NCBI GenBank assembly: GCA_910586375.1
Contig: CAJUIE010000003.1
Span: forward strand, 1-39,731
Length of the DNA: 39,731 nt
Origin: an uncultured Alistipes sp.
GTDB taxonomy: Bacteria; Bacteroidota; Bacteroidia; Bacteroidales; Rikenellaceae
Reading direction: 5' to 3'
The stretch's first letter is position 1; each line of letters starts with the position of its first letter. The notes under the pieces are model-generated. The model ran no database searches. It was given only the letters and a program-made list of their open reading frames with translations, and was not told the origin of the DNA. Shown here piece after piece: positions 1 to 8,065 of this stretch. A program made the position numbers and the translations under genes.

Positions 1-182
1 GTGTTGTTCACGGTGCGGGCAGGGGATTCGGACCTCCCGGCTGCTGTTTTTTCGAGGCGGTGACGGAGAGAGAAATGATCCCATCCCACCATGGAGCGGA
101 AGTTATCGCGCTGTAGTATCACGATTATGATCACGGCGATTCCGACTGTGAAGAGGAGGAGGCCGGTAAGTTTTTTAATCAT
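1..182 (-). CDS. Membrane-anchored protein, C-terminus cut by window edge
   Basis: The frame is open from an ATG at 182 to the left edge (60 codons visible). It begins with a short basic stretch (MIKK), then a hydrophobic segment of about 19 residues (roughly residues 5-23), then a polar, charged region. This looks like an N-terminal anchor or uncleaved signal. The start overlaps the stop codon of the S41 peptidase by 8 nt, typical of translational coupling, so it is probably the third gene of the DUF3078-S41 operon. I do not recognise the family from the visible part. It could be a secreted or single-pass membrane protein. Confidence 0.6.
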   Translation of the reverse strand, partial: MIKKLTGLLLFTVGIAVIIIVILQRDNFRSMVGWDHFSLRHRLEKTAAGRSESPARTVNN

Positions 183-1812
183 TTTTCCCGTTTTCGTTCA
201 ATATTTCAATGGCGCAGGTCACTACGTTGTCCACGGGGTGGATGTTGGCGTAGAATCCATTCTCTTCGAGCGGTGTGTTGCGGCCGATGTAAGCCCGGAG
301 CTGAGCCTCGATCAGTCGTCGCGAGCGGACTATATCTCGGCGGCGTGGGGTCTCGCCCTGCCGTGCGGCGTAGCGGATGAAGTCGTCGACGAGTGTAGCG
401 TCGCTGTCGAGCAGGGTTTGTAGCTCGTCGAGTGTCTTCACGTTGTTGAGTGCTGCGCGGTGACGGTCGGCGTAATCGAGCGTGTAGCGGTAGAGAATGT
501 TGCGGCCCGCGACTTCGATGTAGTATTTCGACAGACCCGTTGTGTCGGCCGGGACAAAGATATCGGGCATGATTCCGCCGCCGCCGTAGACCGTCTTGCC
601 GCCCGGTGTGGTAAAGCGCAGCGAGTCGGCAAAACGGATGCTGTCGGCCGAGAAGAACTCGTTGTTGAGGTAGCGGTTGAGGATGTCGCCCTCGTAGTCT
701 TCTTCGTCACCGATGGTGTAGGGTTTCTGGATTGATCGGCCCGTGGGGGTGTAGTAGCGTGCCGTGGTGAGTCGCAGGGCCGATCCATCGCTGTAGGGTA
801 TCTGTCGCTGCACCAGGCCTTTGCCGAACGAACGGCGACCGACGATCGTGCCGCGGTCGTTGTCCTGCAAGGCTCCGGCCAGAATTTCGCTCGACGAGGC
901 ACTCTCTTCGTCGAGGAGCACGGCAACCTCCATATCCTGGGCAGTGCCGCGGCCATCGGCATATTCGCGCAGTTGCTTGTGATTCCGGTCTTCGGTGTAG
1001 ACGATAAGCTGACCTTCGTGCAAAAACTCGTTGGCAATAGCGATCGCCTGGTCGAAGTAACCGCCCGAGTTGCCGCGCAGATCGAAGATGATGCGGTCGA
1101 CACCCTCGGCACGCAGAGCCGTCAAAGCCCGCCGCAGTTCGGAGAATGAGGTGCGGGAGAACTGCCCCAGACGGATATAGCCTGTGGTTCCGCTAATGCG
1201 GAAGGCTGCTTCGATGCTTTTGATCGGAATAGCGCCCCGCACCACCTCGACCTCCACACGGTCGTCGATGCCCCGGCGTTCGAGCCCCAGGCGTACGGTC
1301 GTGCCGCGTCGGCCTCGCAGGCGTTTGACGATGTCGTTCTGGGGTATTTTACGCCCGGCGACCAACGAATCGTTGATCGCCACGATGCGGTCGCCGGCCC
1401 GGATGCCGGCTTTATCGCTGGGGCCCTGGGGGATGACGTTGAGGACGATCACTGTGTCGGTCGCCATGTTGAAAACCACGCCGATGCCGTCGAACTCGCC
1501 TTCGAGAGGCTCGTTGAGCTGGGCCATTTCTGCGGCCGGGATGTAGACCGAGTGGGGATCGAGTTCGGCCAGCAATTGGGGGATGACATGCTCCGCGAGT
1601 GAATCCATAGATACCGAGTCGACGTACTGGTTTTCGATCAGCGCGAGGGTCTGCGTCAGTTTGTTGGTCGGCAGCACGGCACTTCGGAGCAGTCCGCGCA
1701 GCTGCGACGCCGCGTCGTGACGTCCTACGTAGAGCCCCAGTGCCAGGCCGGTGAGTACGCCTGCGGCCAGCAGCAGCGGGAAGAGTATCGTACGACGGGA
1801 GTTGTTGTACAT
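175..1812 (-). CDS. S41 family C-terminal-processing peptidase (CtpA/Prc-like)
   Basis: A periplasmic or membrane-anchored serine protease of the tail-specific protease family, which degrades or trims envelope proteins from their C-termini. From the ATG at 1812 (545 aa) it has an N-terminal hydrophobic anchor (about residues 8-28), a PDZ domain (about 95-185, containing GEFDGIGVVF and KAGIRAGDRI) and the S41 catalytic domain (about 210-420). The Ser-Lys dyad is visible as S306 in SASSSEILAGAL and K331 in RSFGKGLVQ, with the 25-residue spacing known for this family. A C-terminal extension of about 130 residues follows. An in-frame start 13 codons upstream falls inside the preceding gene; I chose the later ATG because it lies 4 nt after the DUF3078 stop and begins directly with the anchor. 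The second gene of a minus-strand operon. Confidence 0.94.
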   Translation of the reverse strand: MYNNSRRTILFPLLLAAGVLTGLALGLYVGRHDAASQLRGLLRSAVLPTNKLTQTLALIENQYVDSVSMDSLAEHVIPQLLAELDPHSVYIPAAEMAQLNEPLEGEFDGIGVVFNMATDTVIVLNVIPQGPSDKAGIRAGDRIVAINDSLVAGRKIPQNDIVKRLRGRRGTTVRLGLERRGIDDRVEVEVVRGAIPIKSIEAAFRISGTTGYIRLGQFSRTSFSELRRALTALRAEGVDRIIFDLRGNSGGYFDQAIAIANEFLHEGQLIVYTEDRNHKQLREYADGRGTAQDMEVAVLLDEESASSSEILAGALQDNDRGTIVGRRSFGKGLVQRQIPYSDGSALRLTTARYYTPTGRSIQKPYTIGDEEDYEGDILNRYLNNEFFSADSIRFADSLRFTTPGGKTVYGGGGIMPDIFVPADTTGLSKYYIEVAGRNILYRYTLDYADRHRAALNNVKTLDELQTLLDSDATLVDDFIRYAARQGETPRRRDIVRSRRLIEAQLRAYIGRNTPLEENGFYANIHPVDNVVTCAIEILNENGKND

Positions 1813-1816
1813 TGCC

Positions 1817-2968
1817 TTATTTGTTCTTGAATGTGTAGGCCAGGCCAACACTCAGGAGTGTTTTGGTCTGTACATCGAGGTTCTGTGCCCGGTTGTAGTA
1901 GAGCTCGAAGCTCAGCGATGTGGAGAGGTATTTCGTGGCCTTGATGTCGATGGTGTTGGTCCAGCGCACGACCGGGTGGATCGGCAGGTGAGGCTTTTTT
2001 TTGATGTCCTTGTCTCCGCTCTCCCAGGTGTTCATGGCATCCACGTAGGCGTGGTAGCTGCGGTATTTGTTGTTCTGGCCGATGTCGGTGATCCAGCCGT
2101 AGAATCCGTAGAGCATCGTGCGGTAGCGCAGGAACTCCGATTTGCCGAATGTGCGGTCGAAATCGATCTGAACCGACGAACCGCCCTCGTATTTCGATCG
2201 CTTGTCGGGGTCCTCGATACCGTAGGCGAAGCCGTTGTCTTTGCGGATGGTCGTGTTGCGGGCATAGGTGGCGTTGAGGGCTATGGGCGAGAGGTTGATG
2301 ACGATCGGGAACTTGGGGTTGGGGCATTTGTAGGTCACACCGAGCGAAGCATCCAGATAGCCCGGAGTCATGAAGGTGCTTTTGCGGTCGGCCCGGTCTT
2401 GTTCGGTACGCGACTTGTAGCCGTCGACAAACTGGCTGCGGAACTTGACGATGGCTCCGTACGACCAGTTTTTCGACATCTTGAACGACGGAGCGGTCGA
2501 TATTTCGAATTCATCCTGATTCTTGAACCATTCACCTTTGCTCGTGGTTTCACCGTTGTCGTCGGTAGTTTCGACCTTCATGCGGTTGTAGCCGAACTTA
2601 CCGATGAACTTGGTTTCGACCGAGAAGAGGTGCTTAGTGAATGTGTGGTTGAGAAACAGATTGGCTGTCAGTGCGATGGAGTTGTCACCGCCCGAGACGT
2701 CTACCCACGGGTCGTTGTAGTTGGTCAGGGCACCCATCAGGCCGCCGCCGAACTCTAAGGTGTTGCGCTCTTTGCGGATGGCGGCCCGTTCGGCCCGGTA
2801 GCGGGCCAGGTTGAAGTAGTCGACATCGACCGCGGTGGGTTTCACCCGGTCGTGGAAAGTTACGTCCGAGTGCCGGGCGTTCACCTCGTCGATGGAAAAC
2901 TGCGCTGCAGCAGGACAGGCAGCCGCAAGCAGGTAGAGGAGCGGTAAAACGGAGTAGAAACGTTTCAT
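1817..2968 (-). CDS. DUF3078 domain-containing protein, probable outer-membrane beta-barrel
   Basis: A 383-aa protein starting MKRFYSVLPLLYLL, with a signal peptide cut after AAAQ (about residue 23). The mature part is rich in alternating aromatic and polar beta-strand segments, for example TANLFLNHTFTKHLFSVETK, and ends in an aromatic strand (LSVGLAYTFKNK). This fits the Bacteroidetes DUF3078 family, thought to be outer-membrane barrels of unknown function. I start at the ATG at 2968 rather than an upstream start at 2998, which would put extra residues before a classical signal peptide and lies only a few bases from the -7 box. The first gene of the operon; the S41 peptidase follows after 4 nt. 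Confidence 0.85.
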   Translation of the reverse strand: MKRFYSVLPLLYLLAAACPAAAQFSIDEVNARHSDVTFHDRVKPTAVDVDYFNLARYRAERAAIRKERNTLEFGGGLMGALTNYNDPWVDVSGGDNSIALTANLFLNHTFTKHLFSVETKFIGKFGYNRMKVETTDDNGETTSKGEWFKNQDEFEISTAPSFKMSKNWSYGAIVKFRSQFVDGYKSRTEQDRADRKSTFMTPGYLDASLGVTYKCPNPKFPIVINLSPIALNATYARNTTIRKDNGFAYGIEDPDKRSKYEGGSSVQIDFDRTFGKSEFLRYRTMLYGFYGWITDIGQNNKYRSYHAYVDAMNTWESGDKDIKKKPHLPIHPVVRWTNTIDIKATKYLSTSLSFELYYNRAQNLDVQTKTLLSVGLAYTFKNK

Positions 2969-3002
2969 CGTATTCGGATTTAAAACAGCGATTTTCACGG
3001 TG

Positions 3003-3010
3003 CAAATTTA
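3003..3010 (-). promoter_or_regulatory. Bacteroidetes -7 box for DUF3078-S41 operon
   Basis: On the minus strand this reads TAAATTTG, matching TAnnTTTG. It lies 34 nt upstream of the chosen ATG at 2968. No clear -33 TTTG is visible. Confidence 0.6.
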
Positions 3011-3032
3011 TGAAAATATTCAGATATTTCCG

Positions 3033-3040
3033 TAATTTTG
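3033..3040 (+). promoter_or_regulatory. -7 box candidate for nfo
   Basis: TAATTTTG matches TAnnTTTG. It is 22 nt from the opposing box of the divergent operon. The resulting nfo leader would be about 135 nt and would carry the GC-rich palindromic repeat. Confidence 0.45.
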
Positions 3041-3057
3041 TATCGTTCGGGCATCGA

Positions 3058-3155
3058 AAGTCAGCCTTTAGGCTGGCGGGCCGAAGCCTCCGCCGCGCGG
3101 AGGCCCGCAACTTATCGTTGCAGTCCACCGCAGGCTTCAGCCCGCTGGGGGACGC
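3058..3155. repeat. GC-rich palindromic intergenic repeat (family A)
   Basis: The gap upstream of nfo contains CAGCCTTTAGGCTG (3062-3075), a second palindrome around CCTCCGCCGCGCGGAGG, and GCAGGCTTCAGCCCGC. The same words recur in other intergenic gaps (about 5.26, 7.89, 14.36, 19.87, 22.3, 26.6, 32.05, 34.86 and 36.06 kb). It has no coding potential and resembles REP-type elements. Confidence 0.65.
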
Positions 3156-3180
3156 CAAAACGTAATTTCGGACGAAAATC

Positions 3181-4035
3181 ATGAAATTCTTCGGAGCACA
3201 CGTGAGCGCTTCAGGCGGTGTGGAGAACGCACCCGTCAATGCCCGTGCCATAGGGGCCACGGCCTTCGCGCTCTTCACTAAAAACCAGCGCCAGTGGATG
3301 GCGCGGCCTCTCGCCGTGGCCGAGATTGACGCTTTCCGCCGGGCTTGCGACGAGCAAGGGTACACTCCCGCACAGATTCTGCCCCACGACTCTTATCTTA
3401 TCAACTTGGGGCACCCCGAGGCTGCGGCTCTTGAGAAGTCGCGCGCGGCCTTTTACGACGAAATAAAGCGTTGTGAGCAGCTGGGACTCGATCGACTGAA
3501 TTTCCACCCCGGCAGCCACTTGCGGCAGATTACGACCGAGGAGTCGCTCGACCGCATTGCCGAGTCGATCAATCGGGCGCTCGACCGCACGCAAGGTGTC
3601 ACGGCCGTGATCGAAAACACGGCGGGTCAGGGCTCCAACCTCGGATTCTCGTTCTACCAGTTGCGTTATCTGATTGACCGCGTGGAGGATAAGTCGCGCG
3701 TAGGCATATGCATCGACACGTGCCATGCCTTTGCTGCTGGTTACGACCTTTCGGATGCTGCGGCGTGCGAAAAAACGTTTGCGGAGCTGGACGAGGTTGT
3801 AGGGTTGAACTACCTGCGTGGGATGCACCTTAATGATGCCCTGAAACCCCTCGGCAGCCACGTTGACCGCCATGCACCGTTAGGAGACGGACTTATAGGC
3901 TGGGAGTGTTTTCGTTATATTGCCCGAGACAAGCGTTTCGACGGCATTCCCCTCATCCTCGAAACCCCCGATGAGAGCCGCTGGCCTGCCGAGATTGAAG
4001 CGCTTAAGGCTTTTGCGCAGGAGCAGAACTTATAG
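3181..4035 (+). CDS. nfo: Endonuclease IV (AP endonuclease)
   Basis: A 284-aa TIM-barrel enzyme that cleaves the backbone 5' of abasic sites in base-excision repair. It begins MKFFGAHVSASGG, the standard Nfo N-terminus. Metal-binding family motifs are visible: NFHPGS, VIENTAGQGSNLG, GICIDTCHAFAAGYD, MHLNDA, DRHAPLGDG and LILETPDE. Length matches the E. coli enzyme (285 aa). It is monocistronic and convergent with the aminotransferase, with a 6-bp overlap of the two 3' ends. Its leader carries the palindromic repeat. Confidence 0.97.
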   Translation: MKFFGAHVSASGGVENAPVNARAIGATAFALFTKNQRQWMARPLAVAEIDAFRRACDEQGYTPAQILPHDSYLINLGHPEAAALEKSRAAFYDEIKRCEQLGLDRLNFHPGSHLRQITTEESLDRIAESINRALDRTQGVTAVIENTAGQGSNLGFSFYQLRYLIDRVEDKSRVGICIDTCHAFAAGYDLSDAAACEKTFAELDEVVGLNYLRGMHLNDALKPLGSHVDRHAPLGDGLIGWECFRYIARDKRFDGIPLILETPDESRWPAEIEALKAFAQEQNL

Positions 4036-5226
4036 CCGGTCCAGACATGCGCGGATGAGCGCAGCGCTCTCGCGCACTTCGTCGTCGGAGATCGTCAGTG
4101 GCGGCGAGATCCGGAAGGCTGTGTCGCAGTAGAGGAACCAGTCGCTCAGAATCCCCGCCTCCTTGAAAAGTTCCATGAGGCGATACAAGAGCTCCGGGGC
4201 CCCCAGCTCGACCGCCAGCAGCAGCCCCGCACGGCGTATTTCGCGCACGGCGGGATGATCACGCAGCAGGTTTTCGTACAAGGCTCCCTTGTGCTCGACT
4301 GCCTCTGTTATCTTATTGTTTAATAGATAGTTCAATGCGGCCAAACCGGCCGCGCAGCAGACCGGGTGACCGCCGAAAGTGGTGATGTGGCCCAGCACGG
4401 GGTTGGTCTGTAAGGTGTCCATAATTTCGTGCCGGGCTACGAAAGCCCCTAAGGGCATGCCGCCGCCGAAGGCTTTGGCCAGACACACGATGTCGGGCAC
4501 CACGCCGTATTTCTGTAGGGCAAACATTGTTCCCGTGCGGCCCATGCCGGTCTGTATTTCGTCGAAAATCAGTAGCGCACCCACCTCGTTGCAGCGTTTG
4601 CGCAGCGCCTCCAGATAGCCCGCTACAGGAGGCCGCACGCCTGCTTCGCCCTGTACCGGTTCGGCCAGCACGCAGGCTGTGCGGTGCGTGATGCGCTCCA
4701 GTTGGGCGAAATCGTTGAACTCAATGGCCTGCACGTCGGGTAGCAGAGGCCGGAAAGCGTTTTTCCACTCCTCGCCTTCGGGCGCGCCCATCATACTCAT
4801 GGCCCCGTGCGTCGAGCCGTGGTAAGCCCGGCGCATGGAGATCATTTCGGTACGGCCTGTGAATCGTTTGGCCAACTTCAGTGCCCCCTCGACCGCTTCG
4901 GCCCCCGAGTTGACAAAGTACACGCTTTCCAATTCGCCGGGTAGCAGCGACGCGATTTTAGCGGCATATTCTACCTGGGGAGCTTCGACCATTTCGCCGT
5001 AGACCATTACGTGCATGTAGCGTGCGGTCTGCTCTTGCACTGCCTTGATGACGGCGGGGTTGGCGTGGCCGACGTTGCTCACCGAGACCCCGGCCACCAG
5101 ATCGTAGTAGCGTTTGCCCTCCGGGGTGTAAAAAAATGAACCTTCGGCCCGCGCGACTTCCACCAGCATGGGCGATGGCGACGTCTGGGCAACATGGGCG
5201 AGAAATTGTTTGCGGAGAATATTCAT
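4030..5226 (-). CDS. Class III PLP-dependent aminotransferase (acetylornithine/ornithine type)
   Basis: A 398-aa fold-type I aminotransferase. Visible motifs are NSGAEAVEGALKLAKR (phosphate cup, about 106-121), AYHGSTHG (about 134-141), LIFDEIQTGMGRTG with the PLP-binding Asp near 222, and LAKAFGGGMPLGA with the Schiff-base Lys at 251. It is closest to the 'aspartate aminotransferase family' group containing acetylornithine and ornithine aminotransferases. Substrate cannot be fixed from sequence, and no arginine or lysine biosynthesis genes adjoin it. I use the ATG at 5226 (MNILRKQFLAHVAQ). The open frame extends 45 codons upstream, but that part is low-complexity and lies in an intergenic repeat. 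It is the last gene of the HTH-cvpA-rsgA-trmH strand, separated from trmH by 158 bp of repeats, so it may have its own promoter. Confidence 0.9.
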   Translation of the reverse strand: MNILRKQFLAHVAQTSPSPMLVEVARAEGSFFYTPEGKRYYDLVAGVSVSNVGHANPAVIKAVQEQTARYMHVMVYGEMVEAPQVEYAAKIASLLPGELESVYFVNSGAEAVEGALKLAKRFTGRTEMISMRRAYHGSTHGAMSMMGAPEGEEWKNAFRPLLPDVQAIEFNDFAQLERITHRTACVLAEPVQGEAGVRPPVAGYLEALRKRCNEVGALLIFDEIQTGMGRTGTMFALQKYGVVPDIVCLAKAFGGGMPLGAFVARHEIMDTLQTNPVLGHITTFGGHPVCCAAGLAALNYLLNNKITEAVEHKGALYENLLRDHPAVREIRRAGLLLAVELGAPELLYRLMELFKEAGILSDWFLYCDTAFRISPPLTISDDEVRESAALIRACLDRL

Positions 5227-5256
5227 AGAAAAGTGAAAAGTTAAAGGTGGACTCAA

Positions 5257-5392
5257 GCCTTCGCCGGGGGCCGGCTTGTCCGATCTTCGGTCTGAATACC
5301 GATGCAATATGTTATTCAATAGATTCTTCGTCAGCCCTTGCGGGCGTCCTGAGAATGACAAAGCGGGCGTCCGGCCCGCAGAAATTATTCAT
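5257..5392. repeat. Intergenic repeats: family A palindrome plus family B element
   Basis: The gap between trmH and the aminotransferase starts with the family A word CCTTCGCCGGGGG (also at about 19913 and 32084) and ends with GGGCGTCCGGCCCGC. Between them, 5321-5359 is a family B copy; on the minus strand it reads GTCATTCT...GAAGAATCT, as at 23881-23916 and 32146-32174. Confidence 0.6.
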
Positions 5393-6077
5393 TGTCCGCA
5401 TACCCTCTCCGCGTCAGGATGGCGTCGGCGTCCTTGATGCTCCGGCACATCCACTGATAGAGCACTTCGGCTTGTCGGGTGTCCGACAATTGCCAGTTGT
5501 CGGTGTTGTGACGCAATCGCTCGGCGAGCGTGTAGATAAGTATGGCCGCCGAGGCTGAGACATTGAGGCTTTCGACCATGCCGCACATGGGAATGCGCAG
5601 AAATTCGTCGGCCGCAGCCACCACTTCATCCGAGATGCCCGCATGTTCGGTTCCGAAGACTAAGGCGAAAGGGCCACGGGTCACGTCGAAGGTCTCGGGT
5701 GTCGTATCTTCGCGGTGGGGCGTTGTCGCCACGATGCGGTAGCCTTCGGATTTGAGGGCGCGGAGTGCTTCGGCAGTTGATGAGTGGCGCACGACATCGA
5801 CCCATTGTTCCGTGCCGCGGGCAATGGCTGCATTGGGCTCGAAGGGACAGAGCGCCTCGACGGTGTGCATCCGTTGCAGCCCGAATGCCTCGCAGTGGCG
5901 GATAAGGGCTGCGGCGTTCTGCGAGTGGTACATGTTTTCGGCCAGCACGGTCAGGTGGTGCGTGCGGTGTGCTACGGTGCGGCGGAACAGATCGTAGCGT
6001 TCGGCGGTCATGTACCCGGCCAGACACTCGATGCGCGTTTCGTACCACGACAGCGGTTTATTTGCGGTATTTTTCAT
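5385..6077 (-). CDS. trmH: SpoU/TrmH family RNA 2'-O-methyltransferase
   Basis: A 230-aa SPOUT-class enzyme expected to 2'-O-methylate a guanosine, by family G18 of tRNA. The three SpoU motifs are present: motif 1 NAAALIRHCEAFG (about residues 54-66), motif 2 FGTEHAGIS and motif 3 IPMCGMVESLNVSASAAI near the C-terminus, forming the AdoMet knot. The N-terminal region (WYETRIECLAGYMTAERYDLF) resembles the TrmH extension rather than an L30e-like domain, favouring a tRNA over an rRNA target. The start codon lies 20 nt inside rsgA, so the two are probably translationally coupled. Confidence 0.9.
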   Translation of the reverse strand: MKNTANKPLSWYETRIECLAGYMTAERYDLFRRTVAHRTHHLTVLAENMYHSQNAAALIRHCEAFGLQRMHTVEALCPFEPNAAIARGTEQWVDVVRHSSTAEALRALKSEGYRIVATTPHREDTTPETFDVTRGPFALVFGTEHAGISDEVVAAADEFLRIPMCGMVESLNVSASAAILIYTLAERLRHNTDNWQLSDTRQAEVLYQWMCRSIKDADAILTRRGYADNE

Positions 6078-6978
6078 CGTCGTCGAGCATTTTCAGGTAG
6101 CTTTCGTAACGTTGGGGGGCGATTATGCCTTGCCGTACGGCCTCCTCGACCGCGCAGCCCGGTTCGTGGGTGTGGGTGCAGTTGTAGAAACGACAGTCGT
6201 GGCCCACGCGCATCATCTCGGGGAAGTAGTGCCACAGCTCGCCATCGTCGATGTCGATCAGACCGAACCCTTTGATGCCGGGCGTGTCGATCACGGCGCC
6301 GCCGCCCAGGAGGGGGTACATTGTCGAAAAGGTTGTTGTGTGGCGCCCCTTGAGGTGGCTTTCGGATATTTCGCCCGTGCGGATGTCGAGCGTGGGGTCG
6401 ATGGCGGCTATCAGCGACGACTTGCCGACACCTGAATTACCCGACAGCAGCGTTGTACGTCCCGCGAGCTGTGCGCGGACCTCTTCCACGCCCTGCCCCG
6501 TGCGGGTCGAAACTTCGATAACAGGGTAGCCCGCACCCTCGTAGATCGCCCGAAAGTGGGCCATTGCCTCGGGTTCTTGTAAATCGCACTTCGAGAGTAC
6601 GACCGTTGCTGGAATCTTGTAGGCTTCGCACGTCACTAAGAAGCGATCGACAAACTCCGGAGGCGTGGCGGGCTGTTGCAGGGTGGCCAGTACGATGGCC
6701 CGGTCGATGTTGGCGGCGATGATGTGGCTCTCTTTCGAGAGGTTCGAGGCCCGACGGATGACGTAGTTGTGACGGGGTTCCACCGAGACGATGGTGTAGT
6801 CGCCGTTGTCGTCGCGCTCGCACTTCACGCGGTCACCCACTACTACGGGGCTGGTTGTCCTGGCGCCCTTGAGCCGTAGCCGTCCCCGGATACGGCAACG
6901 TACCGGGCCTGTAGCGGTCGCCACGTCGTACCAGCTTCCCGTTGCCCGGGTCACTATGCCGCTGAAGGTTTGTTCCAT
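6058..6978 (-). CDS. rsgA: Ribosome small subunit-dependent GTPase A
   Basis: A 306-aa circularly permuted GTPase that checks late 30S assembly. An OB-fold comes first (about 1-70, including VVVGDRVKCE). The GTPase motifs follow in permuted order: G4-like LSKCD (128-132), G1 GNSGVGKSS (180-188) and G3 DTPGIKGFG (231-239). A C-terminal zinc finger has C262, C267, H269 or H271, and C275. Length and order match YjeQ/RsgA. Three bases separate it from the cvpA-like stop upstream and trmH overlaps its 3' end, so the three form a tight operon. Confidence 0.97.
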   Translation of the reverse strand: MEQTFSGIVTRATGSWYDVATATGPVRCRIRGRLRLKGARTTSPVVVGDRVKCERDDNGDYTIVSVEPRHNYVIRRASNLSKESHIIAANIDRAIVLATLQQPATPPEFVDRFLVTCEAYKIPATVVLSKCDLQEPEAMAHFRAIYEGAGYPVIEVSTRTGQGVEEVRAQLAGRTTLLSGNSGVGKSSLIAAIDPTLDIRTGEISESHLKGRHTTTFSTMYPLLGGGAVIDTPGIKGFGLIDIDDGELWHYFPEMMRVGHDCRFYNCTHTHEPGCAVEEAVRQGIIAPQRYESYLKMLDDDEKYRK

Positions 6979-6981
6979 CGT

Positions 6982-7494
6982 TCAGGATTTTTCGGTTTGG
7001 GCACTTTCTGCGGTCAGCTGTTCGCCGAACTGCTCCACAAAGGGAAAGATTATCTCCGAGAGGCGCATGATGGGACGATAGGTATAGGAGGAGTCGATTG
7101 TCTCGGCGTTGACAAGGGTGTGGCCAGCGTTGAGGCGGTCGAATGCCGCGAAGAGTGCACTCAGGACCAGCAGGTATTTCAGTACTGCGACGGCGACACC
7201 TAAGAGCGAGTCGGACACTCCGAATCCTGCGAAACAGAACAGTCGGCGCAGCACCCGGGCCGCGATGCCGATGGCGATAATGGCGGCAATCAGCACCGTG
7301 ACAAAGCCTCCGGCACTACGGATGTCGTCATCGAGCCGCAGCCACGTGCCGACCTGGGCGCCATAGCGCGAAGCGAGCCAGAGCCCGGCGGCGAGTGCCC
7401 CGAGGGAGCATATCTGCACAATGAAACCCCGGCGCCAGCCGTTCCACACAGCCACTGCCAGCACCAGACAGACTATCAGATCGATGGTATTCAT
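6982..7494 (-). CDS. CvpA family membrane protein
   Basis: A 170-aa protein with four predicted transmembrane segments (about 3-20, 26-44, 61-82 and 100-122) and the family's N-terminal pattern DLIVCLVLAVAVWNGWRRGF. The soluble C-terminus ends ESAQTEKS. CvpA proteins are inner-membrane proteins linked to colicin V export and envelope integrity in E. coli; their molecular activity is unknown. It lies 39 nt downstream of the HTH gene and 3 nt upstream of rsgA. Confidence 0.88.
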   Translation of the reverse strand: MNTIDLIVCLVLAVAVWNGWRRGFIVQICSLGALAAGLWLASRYGAQVGTWLRLDDDIRSAGGFVTVLIAAIIAIGIAARVLRRLFCFAGFGVSDSLLGVAVAVLKYLLVLSALFAAFDRLNAGHTLVNAETIDSSYTYRPIMRLSEIIFPFVEQFGEQLTAESAQTEKS

Positions 7495-7533
7495 GCGTTT
7501 CTGGGCCCAAAGATAGCGAAAAAATGGTTTTCG

Positions 7534-7758
7534 TCAGCGGAACAGTTCCACGAGCGGCACCTCTAAGGCCCGGCTTATGGCACACAGCGTGCGCAGTGTG
7601 GGATTGGAGTGTCCCGCCTCTATGCGGCTGAGGTTCGAACGTTCCATATCGCAACGATAGGCCAGTTCCTGGACGGTGAACTTGCGTTGAAGTCTCAATT
7701 TTCTGATATTTCGGGCGATGATTTCCATCTGTTGCTGGTAGGGTGGGGGCGTCTGCAT
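7534..7758 (-). CDS. Small XRE-type helix-turn-helix regulator
   Basis: A 74-aa protein made almost entirely of one Cro/CI-type HTH: RNIRKLRLQRKFTVQELAYR, then the recognition helix region RSNLSRIEAGHSNPT, then TLCAISRALEVPLVELF. There is no sensor or oligomerisation domain, so it is probably a stand-alone DNA-binding protein, perhaps autoregulatory. It is the first gene of the cvpA-rsgA-trmH operon. The ATG at 7758 lies 24 nt downstream of the TATCTTTG box at 7782-7789; an internal ATG at 7728 is also possible. Confidence 0.85.
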   Translation of the reverse strand: MQTPPPYQQQMEIIARNIRKLRLQRKFTVQELAYRCDMERSNLSRIEAGHSNPTLRTLCAISRALEVPLVELFR

Positions 7759-7781
7759 CCGTGCGGGGTGTTGATGTCTGA

Positions 7782-7863
7782 CAAAGATACGAATAAGCCG
7801 AGCGCAATGCCAAATTTATTTGCGCTTTGCCGAGCGGGAGTATCTAAGACGCAGTCAAAGATA
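7782..7863 (-). promoter_or_regulatory. Twin-box promoter element, copy 1 (drives HTH-cvpA-rsgA operon)
   Basis: On the minus strand the 82-bp element is bounded by TATCTTTG at 7856-7863 (upstream) and 7782-7789 (downstream, just before the HTH gene). Both boxes carry the same flank, so CAAAGATACGAA is directly repeated on the plus strand. Between them lie GATACTCCCGCTCGGCAAA and an inverted repeat (GCGCAA...TTGCGC). A TTTG at 7811-7814 sits 21 nt from the downstream -7 box and may be its -33 element. A related copy lies upstream of murA at 30601-30680. Confidence 0.7.
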
Positions 7864-7884
7864 CGAAATTAGGGTGAAAGTTAA

Positions 7885-7985
7885 AAGGGGAACTTCGGCT
7901 TTAGCCGATGCGAGCCGCAGTCATGCCCGGGCGCAGGCTCGCAATATTTGCGTCGCCTCCGTTGGCTGCGGCCCGTGCGCTCGGG
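7885..7985. repeat. GC-rich palindromic intergenic repeat (family A)
   Basis: The gap upstream of the GH2 gene contains CGGCTTTAGCCG, a GCGAGCC...GGCTCGC inverted pair and GGCTGCGGCCC, words shared with the other family A gaps. No coding potential seen. Confidence 0.55.
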
Positions 7986-8011
7986 TGCAATTATGAAGGC
8001 GCTCTGCGGAG

Positions 8012-8042
8012 TTGGATATGAGCGCCGGATTTCGTAATTTTG
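8012..8042 (+). promoter_or_regulatory. Promoter of GH2 gene
   Basis: TTG at 8012-8014 and the -7 box TAATTTTG at 8035-8042 are separated by 20 nt. The start codon at 8066 follows 23 nt later. Confidence 0.6.
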
Positions 8043-8065
8043 CCTCCGACCCAATTTTTGTTTGC

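Noticed and set aside
1751..2758. Plus-strand 335-codon frame opposite DUF3078
   Set aside because: It has an Arg/Val/Glu-rich antisense composition with no domain; the minus-strand gene has a signal peptide, a promoter and a coupled neighbour.
3058..3155. Insertion sequence or MITE with transposase
   Set aside because: No transposase frame and no consistent terminal inverted repeats or target duplications are visible; only short palindromic words are shared.
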